Of a DNA stretch of 64,000 nucleotides, positions 1-10,896 are shown one piece after another; positions within the stretch are counted from its first letter, which is position 1; every line of letters starts with the position of its first letter. Source of the DNA: Leptodontidium sp. MPI-SDFR-AT-0119 (Eukaryota; Ascomycota; Leotiomycetes; Helotiales; Leptodontidiaceae); the NCBI GenBank assembly GCA_020726505.1, contig JAHLEZ010000046.1, positions 124,001 through 188,000 on the forward strand, read 5' to 3'. The position numbers and the translations under genes are program-made. A model generated the notes under the pieces. The model worked only from the letters and a program-made list of their open reading frames with translations. It did no database searches and was not told the origin of the DNA.

Positions 1-174
1 CCGTTTTATTTCACCCAACACGACCTGCTGTTGCACTTTCTCTGATGTCGATTACTGCACTTTGGAGGTTCACGTTTGTTGAACGAGTGGTTTATGAGTG
101 ATCATATGGATTGAGTTGTTCGTTATAAGAGAATCTAGCTAGAGTAAGACACCTTTTTATCCTTCGGGATATCA

Positions 175-615
175 TCACGTGATCGGGCTGGGTTGCCCAC
201 CCTCCAATACTCCCCTCAACATTGGACGATCCGTGGATCCCATGGATCTACCACTTGCATCCCAAAACCGCCTCCCCTGAGTGGTTCTTACACCCAAGTG
301 TCGTATTAATCCGATGGGCTTTGAGAGCCCAAATCCGGCAGGTTCAAGCTTGGACTCTAGGCCCAAGAGCCCCAAGATCCTCATATGCTTTTCCTTTGTG
401 AGAGGCTTGTGAGGCGCAAGGATTCGCAACGAGATGCCGGGGAAATTGCCAGCGCGGGAAGAGTTTCTAGGTGTTGATGGCTCGCCTTTTCGAACGAGGT
501 GAATCACCGCGTTAAGCATATACTTGAGATCTCCAAGGTCTCTCTCAACTTCATACGTCCCCAATGGCACGCTAAATCCGCCGAAAAACACCTTCCGGGA
601 GAGTATACCAATCAC
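175..615 (-). CDS. Hypothetical protein fragment
   Basis: An uninterrupted frame of about 146 codons in a stretch of ordinary base composition, ending just before a CACGTGAT motif. The residues include a basic Arg/Lys-rich middle and no membrane segment or signal peptide. I do not recognise a family. The frame stays open further upstream, towards a short repeat at 641-670, and the first codon of the stated frame is GTG, so the true start (or an upstream exon) is not defined. It may be the surviving exon of a gene cut by repeats on its right, or a chance frame. The opposite strand has no convincing alternative. Confidence 0.25.
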   Translation of the reverse strand: MIGILSRKVFFGGFSVPLGTYEVERDLGDLKYMLNAVIHLVRKGEPSTPRNSSRAGNFPGISLRILAPHKPLTKEKHMRILGLLGLESKLEPAGFGLSKPIGLIRHLGVRTTQGRRFWDASGRSMGSTDRPMLRGVLEGGQPSPIT

Positions 616-640
616 AACAGCCCTAATAGTATTTACCCGC

Positions 641-737
641 GTATTATATAGTAACGCTTTTGCTGATTAGTTGAGGTAGTGGCGGGAGTCCCGGCTTAGC
701 TACATACGTATTATATAGTAACGCTTTTGCTAATTAG
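641..737. repeat. Pair of 30-bp direct repeats
   Basis: Two copies of a near-identical 30-bp sequence lie at 641-670 and 708-737, both containing TATTATATAGTAACGCTTTT. They differ at one base (GCTGATTAG versus GCTAATTAG) and are separated by 37 bp. They mark the point where ordinary composition changes to AT-rich DNA, so they may be an element border or a local duplication. Confidence 0.6.
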
Positions 738-740
738 CCG

Positions 741-1574
741 TATTTATAATAATAGGCGACGCTAATTAGTCGCATTAATAAGGGTCGCACGGGCCGTATC
801 TTATTAAAATCATTACTGTATTAAAATTATACTAGTAGTTGTCGTAATAAATACTTGAAATCGTAAGTAAAAAAGTAAAGATTAATTTGATTAATTGCTA
901 TTACTAGTATTATTTCCAAAAATTAATAATTATGTGGTAATAGTTGTTATTAAAGAATAAATTGAGTTACAATTCCAATTAAGATTATTACGACGTGTAG
1001 TTTTAATAGCGAGGTTAATTAAGGATTATAATAAGTTATAATAAGAGATTTAGTTCGCTATAAGAGTGAATTATAATTAATTATAGTAAATAACTTGTGA
1101 TTAAGGTGAAAGTAGTATTAAGTACGAAAGGAAATAAATATTATTAGATTATTAAAGCTTTGTATATGTTATTTTAATTACTTATAACTCTTAGTTATAA
1201 TAAATTTAAGCTTTAAATATAATAAATATTTTTATAATTCTTAAAGTTTATTATAAATTAGTATTACGATTAATCTTAATCCTTTACTATAATTAATAAT
1301 AATAAATATTTTAAGAATTTATACTATTATAAAAAAGTAATAATATTTATTTATTTTTATACTCGCTTAATGTTGGTATCTAACTAAGGTTTGATACCTA
1401 ATATTAAGGTGACAAAGAATATAATAAGTGAAGTTTGATTAAGTATATTCTGTGTGTCCCTTTTGTATAAGAGGGAAAGCTACCTTAAATATATTAAGTA
1501 CTTAACCCCGTAGCTTATATAAATATTACTTGTATAAAACTAAGAGGCAAGGTATAAAACTAAGTTTTATTAGG
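741..1574. other. AT-rich, RIP-like DNA without recognisable genes
   Basis: A+T-rich sequence with many TAATTA/TTATAA runs and very few CA or TG dinucleotides. No frame longer than a few dozen codons and no residual protein family could be read on either strand. Confidence 0.7.
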
Positions 1575-1669
1575 TGTGACGGTCTTGGTGCTGACGTCAC
1601 GTGTTTAAGGGCTAGTGTTTCAGCTTTAAGGATATAGGAGTCAGCTACAGCTGTCCTTCTTTAGGTTAA
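1575..1669. mobile_element. Truncated LTR, same family as the solo LTR at 43998
   Basis: Begins TGTGACGGTCTTGGTGCTGA and matches the first part of the solo LTR at 43998-44162 for about 95 bp, with scattered transitions (G to A changes in the plus strand) and an internal deletion of about 11 bp. The match stops after GTCCTTCTT, so the 3' half of the LTR is missing. Both copies start at the same TGTGACGG, which supports that as the true terminus. Confidence 0.75.
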
Positions 1670-1810
1670 GGTTTGAGGTTTAGGTTATATTTGTTTTTAA
1701 TAACGCTAACTTGTTACAAGTGTTTTTTTCTCTCTTTATCTCTCGTATAATTACATATATAAGGTATATTATAAGTAGAAAAGTAAGGTTAAAGTAAGTA
1801 AAATGTAAGC

Positions 1811-2310
1811 CTTGAGGTAGGCCAGGTGTAAGCCACAGGGTAGGCTAGGTGTGAGCTAGAGGGTAGGCCAGGTGTGAGCCAAAGGTAGGCCAGGTGTGAG
1901 CCAATGGGTAGGCCAGGTGTGCGCTTTAAGGTAGGCTAGGTGTGAGCCATAGGGTAGGCCAGGTGTGAGCCTCAGGGTAGGCCAAGTGTGAGCCTCAAGG
2001 TAGACTAGGCGTGAGCCGTAGGGTAGGCTAGGCGTGAGCTATAAGGTAGGCTTAGTGTGAGTCGCCGGGTAGGCTAGGTGTGAGTCGTAGGGTAGGCTAG
2101 GTGTGAGCTATAGGGTAGGCTAGGTGTGAGCCATAGGGTAGGCCAAGTGTGAGTCGCAGGGTAGGCTAAGTGTGAGCCATAGGGTAGGCTAAGTGTGAGC
2201 CATAGGGTAGGCTAGGTGTGAGTTGCAGGGTGAGTTAGGTGTGAGCTATAAGGTAGGCTTAGTGTGAGTCGCAGGGTAGGCTAGGTGTGAGCCGTAGGGC
2301 AAGCTAGGCT
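1811..2310. repeat. 23-bp minisatellite, about 21 copies
   Basis: About 21 tandem copies of a 23-bp unit with core GGGTAGGCTAGGTGTGAGCC followed by three variable bases. Copies differ mainly by C/T and G/A transitions (GGCCAGG/GGCTAGG, GAGCC/GAGTC), and two are 22 bp. The unit is not a multiple of three, so it is not a coding repeat. It abuts the 3' side of the minus-strand reverse transcriptase remnant and could be its tail, or an independent satellite. Confidence 0.9.
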
Positions 2311-2339
2311 ATTATTGACGTCGCGGCTATACCTTTAGC

Positions 2340-4690
2340 CTGAGTTAAGATTAGAGCAATATAGCTGTCGAGCTATTTAGCGCTACTGTCCCCTAAGAGG
2401 CCCTGTAGTACTTTGTAGTCCTTTGCTGTATCCTTCTCTATTAGGCCTCCTGCTGAGAGGATTAAGGGGTGGAAAAAGGCCCCTAAGTCCTTGTATTTCC
2501 GGCGTTTTTCGGCTACGGCCTTTGTAAGTGTGGCGTAGGCTTCTTCCCGTGCTGAGTCCTTGTTTATAGCCACTATTTGAACGTTATAGTAGTACTTAGT
2601 AATGCCTAGGAGTACTGAGAAATCAGGCCGGCGGCTGTTTTCCGGGGTTAACGACGTTATAGACGCTATAAATACAAGCTTCGGCTCTGATTCCACTTTT
2701 AAGTCTTCCCGGCTAGAAAGGGTTATAATAAATACACGGGTAACTTAGTTATAGCGTATAATCTAGCGTCGTTCGGCCCCTCTATAGGTGTCTTCGTGGC
2801 CTATTTCAAGGTAGGCGCCGCACGTTGTATAGGGGGTAATCGGGGCTTTTATAGGGAGTAAGAGCCTAGTCCTTAAGGCTTTAGTCACTGTAAAGTCTGT
2901 TAAAAGGGAGTATTTTTGCGTAAGCAGGACTCTAAGCCAGTAGCGCCTTAAGTAGCTAGCGTTTTCGAGCTTAGCTTTTAGGGCTGTTTTTAGTAAGGTA
3001 AGGAGAAGCTTCTCTTTTAGGCTTTTGTTAACGCTAGTATAGACTTCTTAGGCTGTCGGTAGGGGCCGTCTAAGGGGGTCCGGGTATATTACAGGGCATA
3101 TAGCCTATAAAATAGGCCTACAGGATTCTTTGGCGGCCTTATAAAGTCCTGGGGCGAGTAGGGCGTGTTAGGGTATTCCTAGGCCTCTGTCTCGTACTAG
3201 TATAAAGAGTAGTGCTTAGCGAATTAAGGTAATTGTGTCCCTTAGTTCTCTAGCGATTAGGGCTTATATAGCGCCCTTGATCACTAAGTCGGCCGATTTC
3301 TAGAGGTCTAGTAGGCCTTTAGGGTCGAGCTGGCGTTAGAGGTGCCTAAGTAAGAGGTGTATATTACTCTTAAGGAGTAGTTAGGCGTGTTGTTTAGGGA
3401 GGTCCTTTAGGGTATTTACCGCTGTAGTTAGGGTACTGATTTTCCCTTAGAGGAAGGTGCGGCGGTGGGTTATAGGGCTTATAAAGGTCCTTAGGGCTTT
3501 AAGTCTAGTGGTTCGAAGCCTAGTAATCGACTGTTTAGTGCTTTTCCGGCGGTTAAGAGCTACTAGGGAGTGCTAAAAAGCCTCTGTAATTACAGGGAGG
3601 AGTGCTGTCTTTTTAGGGCTAAGGACGTAAATGTCGTCTAAATAGGCTATAATCGTAGCCTTTAGTAGGGTGGTTTGGAGGTGTTCTAGTATAAGGCGTA
3701 GTACTAGAGAGAAAAGTAAGGGAGCTAAGGGGTCTCCTTGGCGTACTCCTTCGGCGCTTGCTAGCGTTTAGCCGCTATTCGTCACTAGAATAGACGGTTG
3801 GTTATAGGCTTATTTAGCGGCTCGATATAGCGTAGGGGCGTATTTAGCGATTGCCGACGCTATAGAGGTGCGGCCTATTCGGTTATAGGCGTTAGTTAAG
3901 TCTAGGGAAGCGATTCGCTATGTATTTAGCCGGTTTAGACTGTTAATAGCCTCCTCTAAGAGGAAAATCGCCGGTTTTACGCCTCTTATACTATTTACCT
4001 CGAGTTAGTTAGGAAGTAGTATTAACGGCCTAAAAGAGGTAATAAGGATTACTTTTAGGGCTACCTTGTAAATAAGGTCCCTTATAACGATTAGGCGTAC
4101 GCCCCTGTTAGGCTTTTGAAGGCCTATAAGTCGGGAGGCGTATGAAAGGTCGTAGCTTAGGGCTGTTCCCTGTCGAATTATGTTTGCTAGGTATATAAGC
4201 GCTATAAGTATAGGGCTCTTAGGCGTATATAGCGCTATATTAAGTAGTAGGCGGGTCCAACCGCTTAGGCCCGCGGCTTTCTCCTTGTTAATCGATTTAA
4301 TAGCCTATAATACGGCCTCTTTAATAATATATTGCCCTGGGGTAAGGTTAGCGTTACCGAAGGGGTTCTCGTTCCTTATAGGGTGCTTGTCATATAAGGT
4401 ATTTAGGGTCTCTAGCGTATCGGGGGCTAGGGGTATAGGGTCAATTAAGGCCCTAGAGGCTCGACTAATATAGCCCTTTTCTAGGAGCTTAATTGCTCGT
4501 TTTGCCGGGGGGTCGTTCGATGGAGTATAGGGCTCTTCTCCAGGCCTAATAAGGATTGCTGAGATCGTCGTAGGGTAAGCTCGTAGCGTTTTAGGGAGTT
4601 CCCCCTTCTCTAGGCCTATGCCTAATACCCTAAAGGGGCACGCCGCGGAATCAGGGCGCAGATCGGCGATTAAACAAGTGCTACTAATCC
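2340..4690 (-). pseudogene. LINE-like reverse transcriptase remnant with C-terminal endonuclease-like region
   Basis: One decayed frame runs through this interval with stops at scattered positions. It shows a non-LTR reverse transcriptase core: a conserved N-terminal stretch with INKEKAAGLSGWTRLL near 4300, then EGVRQGDPLAPLLFSLVL near 3730, and the catalytic box AYLDDI at 3628-3648, where the usual FADD/YADD is YLDD. The last 107 codons (2373-2696) are intact and carry RRPDFSVLL followed by a Lys/Glu-rich helix, which may be a restriction-like endonuclease region as in early-branching LINEs. The stops are mostly TAG/TAA in places where Gln or Trp would fit, as RIP would give. The N-terminal gag-like part was not found. 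Element type is inferred from the RT motifs; the clade is uncertain. Confidence 0.75.
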
Positions 4691-5192
4691 GAATCGGGAA
4701 ATTCTTTTTTTCTTTTACTCGCCGTAATAAGGGCTCTTAAACGCGCGAATCCTTATAAGTTTATATAAATTAGGGCTTCTAATGCACGCGTTTAAAAAAA
4801 GGTGCGGGAATGCGGGCCGGGGGGTGGAATCAGGGCGTGCCGAGCCTTGGCACCCCACGAGAAAATCAGGGAAAATTAACGCTAGGCTAGCGTATTTTTA
4901 AAAAGCCTATTTTATAAAGAATTAAATTAGAATTCGAAGGGTACTTTTCTTTTTATAATTACACGCGATTTAGCTAACTTAGATTAATACTAAAGATGAG
5001 GTGGAATTTAGATCTGGCGCTAACCCGGATTTAGTAATTCTTCAAAATTACCCGATTTAGATAATTTTTTATACGTTAGAATGAGCTAAATTAGGGCTTT
5101 TAAACGTATATCTCGCTTAAAAAAAGTTATAAAGCCGAAGTGAGTCTAGCCCTAAGTGGAATCAGGGCGTAATAGGAGGTAGAATCAGGGCG
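4648..5192. repeat. Four dispersed copies of GAATCAGGGCG
   Basis: The exact 11-mer GAATCAGGGCG occurs at 4648, 4827, 5159 and 5182, three of the copies preceded by GTG or GCG. All lie just upstream (on the minus strand) of the reverse transcriptase remnant, in DNA otherwise strongly mutated. They could be promoter or 5'-UTR iterons of that element. No protein was recognised here. Confidence 0.6.
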
Positions 5193-5199
5193 CGGCTCC

Positions 5200-6960
5200 A
5201 CGTCGCCTTATAAAATCCGTCGTAAATATTAACCAACTACGCTAGTTATTTCTTTATTATAACGAGTATAATTTACGCTAGTAAACCTTAATTTTAGCGT
5301 CTTTAATTTATTAGTTATCTTGGAATAAAAGAATTAAGAGAATTTACTCGAGTTAAATTTTATACTTTTTATTTAAGTTTTTTAACTTTAAACTTTAGTG
5401 TACTTTTTTATATTTATTATAAATCAATAATTTAAGCTTTTTATAATATACTTCTTATATAATACTAATACTAACGCTTAAAATTAAAAATCTAAAAATA
5501 TAAGGTATTACTTTTAAGAAATCTCAAAATCGTCTTCGGCTATATAAGTTCGACGTCGTCGAAGCTAGTGATACAAGCGGCTCTCGGCTCTAGGGTTTTA
5601 AATTAGCAATTATTATTATTATTAAATTAAAAAAGCTTATAATTACCTAGGAATTTAGAATTTGATTCTTGAATTAAGTAATTTATTTACTTAGTTAACT
5701 CCTTAACGTTAATTTAAATTAGTTTATAATTAAGTATTAACTTTTTATTTAAATAACTTACATTAGAAATAAATATCGTAAATTAACCCTTTAATATATA
5801 AAGCTAAGTTAGCTGTCAGCTCTAGCTCTAATAAAAATATTAGTTAAATTAAATTAAATCTTATAATAAAAGTTAAGCTTACTTAAAGGACTAGCCTTTT
5901 TAGGGCTAAAGCTAAAGCTTCTCTTTCGCTTTTTAAAGCCTATTATTTAAGTTAATTAATTAAAAAATACTTATATTTAAAAAAAAATAAAGGATTAACT
6001 TACTTAAGGACGGTAATTTATACCTTTTCTTTAGTTATTACCTCGGTAAATACTTAAAGTATTTCCGGCTTATACGGCCGATCTGTATATATATTCTCCC
6101 TTGCGTTTTTTATTTTATTTTTCCGGCGGTAATAGCACTCTCGATCGCCAAACTGATCTTATATTCGATAATAATGAGGAAATTATTAAGATTTTCCTTT
6201 ATAATAAAGTCTCTAATTTCCTTCTTAATATCAAGGTATATTTCCTTGCTTTTTAGGCGAATTAAGTAGCCGAAATATTATTTAAAATTTTTAGTTTTCA
6301 GGTTAGCGCCCTTAGCCTTAAAGCCGTTAATCTCATAAGCGAGGCGTTTAATCGAAATAATAAACCTTAGGTCTAAATACTCTTTAATATAAGCCTCAGA
6401 GGTAATATCGAGCGTAAAGGCTATTTTAACTGTTTATTAATTAATTAATTAATTAATACAAGATTTTAACTTACTTAGAATTTAATTTAAGCTTTGAAAA
6501 AAAAGATTATTAAGTCATTGTAATTATTAGTATTTGATTTTGTAACTTGGAAAGTACTTTGAATTGTAAATTAAAAGAAGAGATTTAAAAGCGTATTATA
6601 TAAGTAAAATATCTTAGCTTTAAAATCTAGTAAGTATAAAGTAAATTTAAAAGTTTATTACGTAGTAATAGAATTTAATTTAAATTAATAAAAGTTAACT
6701 AAGAGCAAATATCATTTAAAAGTTTAATTAGTTATTGAAAAGTTTATTAATAAGATTGCAGTAGGATATGAGTAAGACTTAACGCAAGATAATATTGAAG
6801 CTATCGAAATAATAGGAGAGCGTGATGTTGACCTTAAGGGCAATGCAAGTCTGGAGAGAGTGTGTAGTGAAAAAAGTTAAACGCTGACTCTGCCTATTCC
6901 CCCGGACATGTGCAACCTCCCCAACGAATTATTCAGTCTGTCGCTAATTTATTAGTCGTG
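5200..6960. other. AT-rich RIP-like DNA with one faint minus-strand frame
   Basis: Mostly unreadable AT-rich sequence. On the minus strand at about 6430-6000 a frame reads like protein with few stops (for example RFIISIKRLAYEINGFKAKG), but I do not recognise it. A TTAA microsatellite lies near 6433-6455. No other feature seen. Confidence 0.5.
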
Positions 6961-6964
6961 AATC

Positions 6965-9000
6965 GGCCCTTGTTAGCTACTAATCTGCCCGGGCTCCTTT
7001 CTTGAGCAGCAGTGCAACAATTGCCTCACGGCCTCTAGCTGAAGCTGCTTGGAGTGTATTGCCGTAGTATCCGCCTTGAGTATTCACATCGGCCCCTTTC
7101 TCGAGTAGAAGTGCTGCAATTGCCTCGTGACCTCTAGTTGAAGCTACTTAGAGTGCGTTCCCGTAACGTCCGCCTTAAGCATTCACATCGGCCCCTTTCT
7201 CGAGCAGAAGGACTGCGATTACCTCGTGACCTCTAGCTAAAGCTACTTAGAGTGTATTGCCGTACTCTCCGCCTTGAGCATTCACATCGGCCCCTTTCTC
7301 GAGTAGAAGTACTGCAATTGCCTCGTGACCTCTAGCTGAAGCTGCATAGAGTGTATTGCCGTAGTATTTACCTTTAGCATTTATATCGGCCCCTTTCTCG
7401 ATTAGAAGTGCTGCAATTGCCTTGTGACCTTTTAAGGAAGCTGCTTGGAGTGCATTGCCGTACTCTCCGCCTTGAGCATTCACATCGGCCCGTTTCTTAA
7501 GCAATAGTATAATTAGCTTGAACAATCCTTAATGTAATACATAATATAATAGAGAGGCGACGTTTGTGATGTCCCTATTTATATTAGGGCCTCTTTATGA
7601 CTTGTTTAAGTCCTAGAGCCGAATATAGTTCATAAATGTGTCTCCTTGGAAAAGTTACATACCTAACTTAGTAGCCTGATCCAAATCCTTTATCGCTCGA
7701 AAATGACGGCACTAATGTTCCGCTATATACTAAGCTAGCGGAAATGTATTAAGATTTCCTGAGGTGAGTACACCCCTTTGAAAATGAAGAAGGTACGTTA
7801 GATAAGACTGTGTAATTTCTTCCTCTCCTCTTAATTATATATTATATTAGAAAGCTAATCCATTTCGAATGCGATTAGAGATTAAGTATTCTTTAATAGA
7901 GAAATGAGTTAGCCTGAGCTCTGTTGTCTTATTAGAGGCTCCGCTATCGCCCTTAGCCGTCACTGATATTATTATTATTAAGCTGAAGTAAATAATTAAT
8001 AAGTCTCGAGGATCTAGAAGTCGGTTTTCGGGATTAAATTGTAACTATTTAATATTAATAGCGATAACTTTAACTATCTCTTTAATACGAAGTGGTCGAG
8101 CTGAATAGACTAGCTATCGGAGGATTCAGAATGTATTTTGACGGTAATCCTTATTAATACTAAGTAATATACGAGTATAAGTTTTATTTAAGGTTTTTAG
8201 TAGAGACTTTAGTGCTTTTCGTAGAGCGTTTACTTTCAAACATTTTCGTAGTACGTCTAGTTGGCATATAACCTAACGAAACCTTCTAAATTATGTTAAT
8301 TGTTTTAAAGAATATTTAAAAAAGAAAGTTTTGGCCTATATTCCTTGTGCTCCTTTTATTAAAGTGTTTTTAATTTCTCCTTATATATTAGAAGGCCACC
8401 GTTTTAGTTTTGGATCGTTGTGTAGTTGTTTAGAAAGGTAAGTATAAATGTTATTATTAACGAGGGTACTCTAGAGGCAGATTTCGCTTGTAGTTAATGA
8501 TTCGAGAGTTTCTTCGATGTCTCGCTCCCTCCGGCTTGTGGCAAGAACGTGTAATTTTCTTATCCCCTAAGAAGTAAGGTTCTTTAATAAAAGTAGGAGT
8601 TTTTCCCTTTCTTTATATTTATTTAAAGTATTAAGAATAATAAACGTCTCCCCAAATTCATTTAACATTTACTATAAGGCAACCTTAAGAGCGTCTTGCG
8701 TAGGCTGCTGCTTCTTATACTAATAGTGAGAAAAAAGTGATTTTAGACAAGTAAGAGCTTTCGCGGACTACTAGGCTAACTGCTCGATTATCGAATGCGT
8801 AAATTTGTCGTGCCTCTGCTTCTCAGTATCGTTAAAGTCGAAGTAGAAATAAGCGATTGCCACGGTAGGGCTAAAATTATATTAAGACTTGACTTTTTCA
8901 AGGACTATAGAGCTGCGAATATAATTAATAAATTTCCAATTAAGTATTTGTATAGAGTTATTATTAAAGGACACTTTTCTTACAGTTAACTAAAATATTT
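6965..9000 (-). pseudogene. NACHT-ankyrin NOD-like receptor (STAND protein), RIP-degraded
   Basis: Fungal NLRs of this architecture are thought to act in non-self recognition and cell death. Reading leftwards, a P-loop remnant (CKKSVL, near 8985-8965) is followed by a NACHT core: AYFYFDFNDTEKQ near 8855, then a Walker B-like FIILNTLNKY and VLATSRRERDIEETL near 8560-8500. After a degraded linker come at least five ankyrin repeats of 33 residues (99 nt) at 7525-6965, with the GADVNAQGG.YGN..QAASARGHEAIA.LLLEKG pattern. The frame is broken by TAG/TAA codons at places where Gln or Trp is expected. The N-terminal effector domain was not identified to the right of 9000. The ankyrin units are close to each other in DNA sequence, as in recently homogenised arrays. 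It cannot encode the full protein as it stands. Confidence 0.85.
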
Positions 9001-9255
9001 TAATTAGTTATTAGTAACTTAGCTTAGGTAATTACTTACGAATATTATAAAGCTAGAGAAAAGATTTAGAAGTCATCTTCTATTTCTTAAACTCATCGCT
9101 CTCTAAAAACTATTCCTCCGTAGTTACTTGACGTGATTTGTAAGTAGCGTTATAGTTAAAAGACGGATCTGGCGATAATAGCCAATGTCGGATTTTCTAT
9201 TGTTTTTTACTTATCGCTAATGTCCTCTGCTCGATTTATATATCCGCTAGACTAT

Positions 9256-9408
9256 TGTGGTGGGGATGGCACGTGAGAGCTTGTCAGCTGACTTGACTAC
9301 CCCTTTATATGGCCGGCTGCCAGCTGTAGAGTTGCATCCACAGAACATATACAACGAATACTACTTTTGGCTCTTTTGTCGATACGATTGGGCTTTGTCC
9401 CCTTTACA
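9256..9408 (+). repeat. Left LTR of the TRIM-like element
   Basis: 153 bp, TG...CA termini, with CACGTGAGAGC, CAGCTGAC and CCCCTTTATATGG in its first half; the last may be the TATA box of the LTR promoter. Confidence 0.88.
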
Positions 9409-9411
9409 TTT

Positions 9412-9428
9412 TGGTGACCTACGTAGGG
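9412..9428 (+). promoter_or_regulatory. Primer-binding site of the TRIM-like element
   Basis: TGGTGACCTACGTAGGG starts four bases after the left LTR. TGG at the start fits pairing with the CCA end of a tRNA. The tRNA was not identified. Confidence 0.6.
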
Positions 9429-10041
9429 AGTGTTAAGATGCGCGTGTGTATCTTTGGTCGAAGGCCCTTAAACACTTAGATCCTCTTCTCTTCGATTCGT
9501 AGTCAAGTTTGACGAAACATAAAGATATACCTCTCGTACACGATACTTTCGCACACGATGCCTTCGCACACGACGATACCTCCGCATACGATGCCTTTGT
9601 ACTTGCCTGACGTACACTTCCTCTTCCGATACTCCTCCTCTCGTTAAGCACTCTTTAGCTCTTGCCACACGACAACGATACCTTCAGAGAACTATTAACT
9701 TGGCCTTCTCTGCCGAGCGGCATCATACCTTCTTCGATAGCCTCTGCGAGCTCTTCTCAACTTACCTCACTTCTACGACCACTTATCTCTTTCGATATGC
9801 CTCTGCAAGTTATCTCTTCGACTCTACACTACGTACGATATTTCCACACTTCGACGCTCCGTACACTTCAACATACACATACACGCACTTGACCCCCCTT
9901 TCGCCGAGGCATCCGAAGGACAGATAGGTCATTTACATGTCACTGGTTTCTGTATGTAAATTATACTACAACTAAATGTTTAGATAATGTTGAGGATCGG
10001 GTTTAGGGTTAGATAGCTGCCCGAGGGCGGGCAGAGCCTTT

Positions 10042-10056
10042 GAAGGGAGGGACGGA
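10042..10056 (+). promoter_or_regulatory. Polypurine tract of the TRIM-like element
   Basis: GAAGGGAGGGACGGA, almost pure purine, immediately precedes the right LTR, where plus-strand priming would occur. Confidence 0.7.
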
Positions 10057-10209
10057 TGTGGTGGGGATGGCACGTGAGAGCTTGTCAGCTGACTTGACTA
10101 CCCCTTTATATAGCCGGCTGCCAGTTATAGAGTTGCATCCACAGAATATATACAACGAATACTACTTTTGGCTCTTTTGTCGATACGATTGGGCTTTGTC
10201 CCCTTCACA
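10057..10209 (+). repeat. Right LTR of the TRIM-like element
   Basis: 153 bp, matching the left LTR with a few transitions (ATATGG/ATATAG, CAGCTG/CAGTTA, AACATA/AATATA). Confidence 0.88.
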
Positions 10210-10213
10210 CTAT

Positions 10214-10587
10214 TACTTAGTATTACTATATTATCTTTAATAGAGCGAGTAAGAGCACTAATAACTGTTAGCTTGAATCACACGACTATTATAGCACAAA
10301 ACTTATAAATTGTTAGATATTAACGCCAGAGTGAATATTACTTTATAGTCGTTAATAATTTAAAGGCGTTTATTAATATTATTGCTTGAGAAGGGCCACT
10401 TCAACGCTCGCAGACCGAACCGCCTTATTTTACTCTCTCCTTCTCTAAGCTCTAGCTGCGCTAATAGTCGTCTCAAGTCTCTCTCGCACTACTGTACTAG
10501 CACGTCATACTAATTGAGACGGCTGAAGACAGATCTCCTAGATAAGCTTAAGTCTTTAGCCAGATCTCTTACATTAGTTATAATATC
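10214..10587. other. Intergenic DNA
   Basis: AT-rich at first, then a pyrimidine-rich stretch (CTCTCTCCTTCTCTAAG and similar near 10430-10490). No gene, repeat or RNA recognised. Confidence 0.5.
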
Positions 10588-10896
10588 TTGGAGAGATATT
10601 ACTCTGTCTCTGAGGCGCTAGATATCTTTCCTGGCTTCCTTTACCGCCGAGACATACGTTTGACACAGTTCGAAGATCTTTGTAGAGATATCGATTACAG
10701 CAATAACACTTGCGGCTCTACTAAGACTATCCATTTTGAAGAGATGAGACGACTAGTCGAAGGACTCTTAAGAATTAGTCAGGCGAGCGTCACGAGAATA
10801 GGTGCCTCCTGCTGGTACCTACTTGTCTTGCTCCGAATGCGTGGCTTATTTCTGGCAATTGAACAGTTCACCACGTTACTTTATCTTCAAGTCTAG
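10588..10896 (+). CDS. Hypothetical small protein
   Basis: An open frame of 102 codons starting with ATG. The N-terminal two thirds are polar and mixed in charge, and the last 30 residues are hydrophobic (YLLVLLRMRGLFL). No known domain recognised. Upstream there is neither an obvious TATA box nor a spliceable exon. It could be a fragment of a longer decayed gene. Confidence 0.3.
   Translation: MERYYSVSEALDIFPGFLYRRDIRLTQFEDLCRDIDYSNNTCGSTKTIHFEEMRRLVEGLLRISQASVTRIGASCWYLLVLLRMRGLFLAIEQFTTLLYLQV

Larger units (their letters stand above)
9252..10213. mobile_element. TRIM-like non-autonomous LTR element
   Basis: A complete small LTR element without a polymerase. Two 153-bp LTRs (9256-9408, 10057-10209) begin TGTGGTGGGG and end CCCCTTTACA/CCCCTTCACA. 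The flanks carry a CTAT duplication at 9252-9255 and 10210-10213. Next to the left LTR is a primer-binding-like site TGGTGACCTACGTAGGG; next to the right LTR is a purine tract GAAGGGAGGGACGGA. The roughly 650-bp interior holds only overlapping frames below 80 codons and a degenerate repeat of CGCACACGATACCTT-like words. Terminal-repeat retrotransposons in miniature have just this layout. The LTRs differ at few sites, so the insertion looks fairly young. Confidence 0.88.

Noticed and set aside
1811..2310. CRISPR-like array
   Set aside because: The 23-bp units are contiguous without spacers, in a fungal genome; it is a minisatellite.
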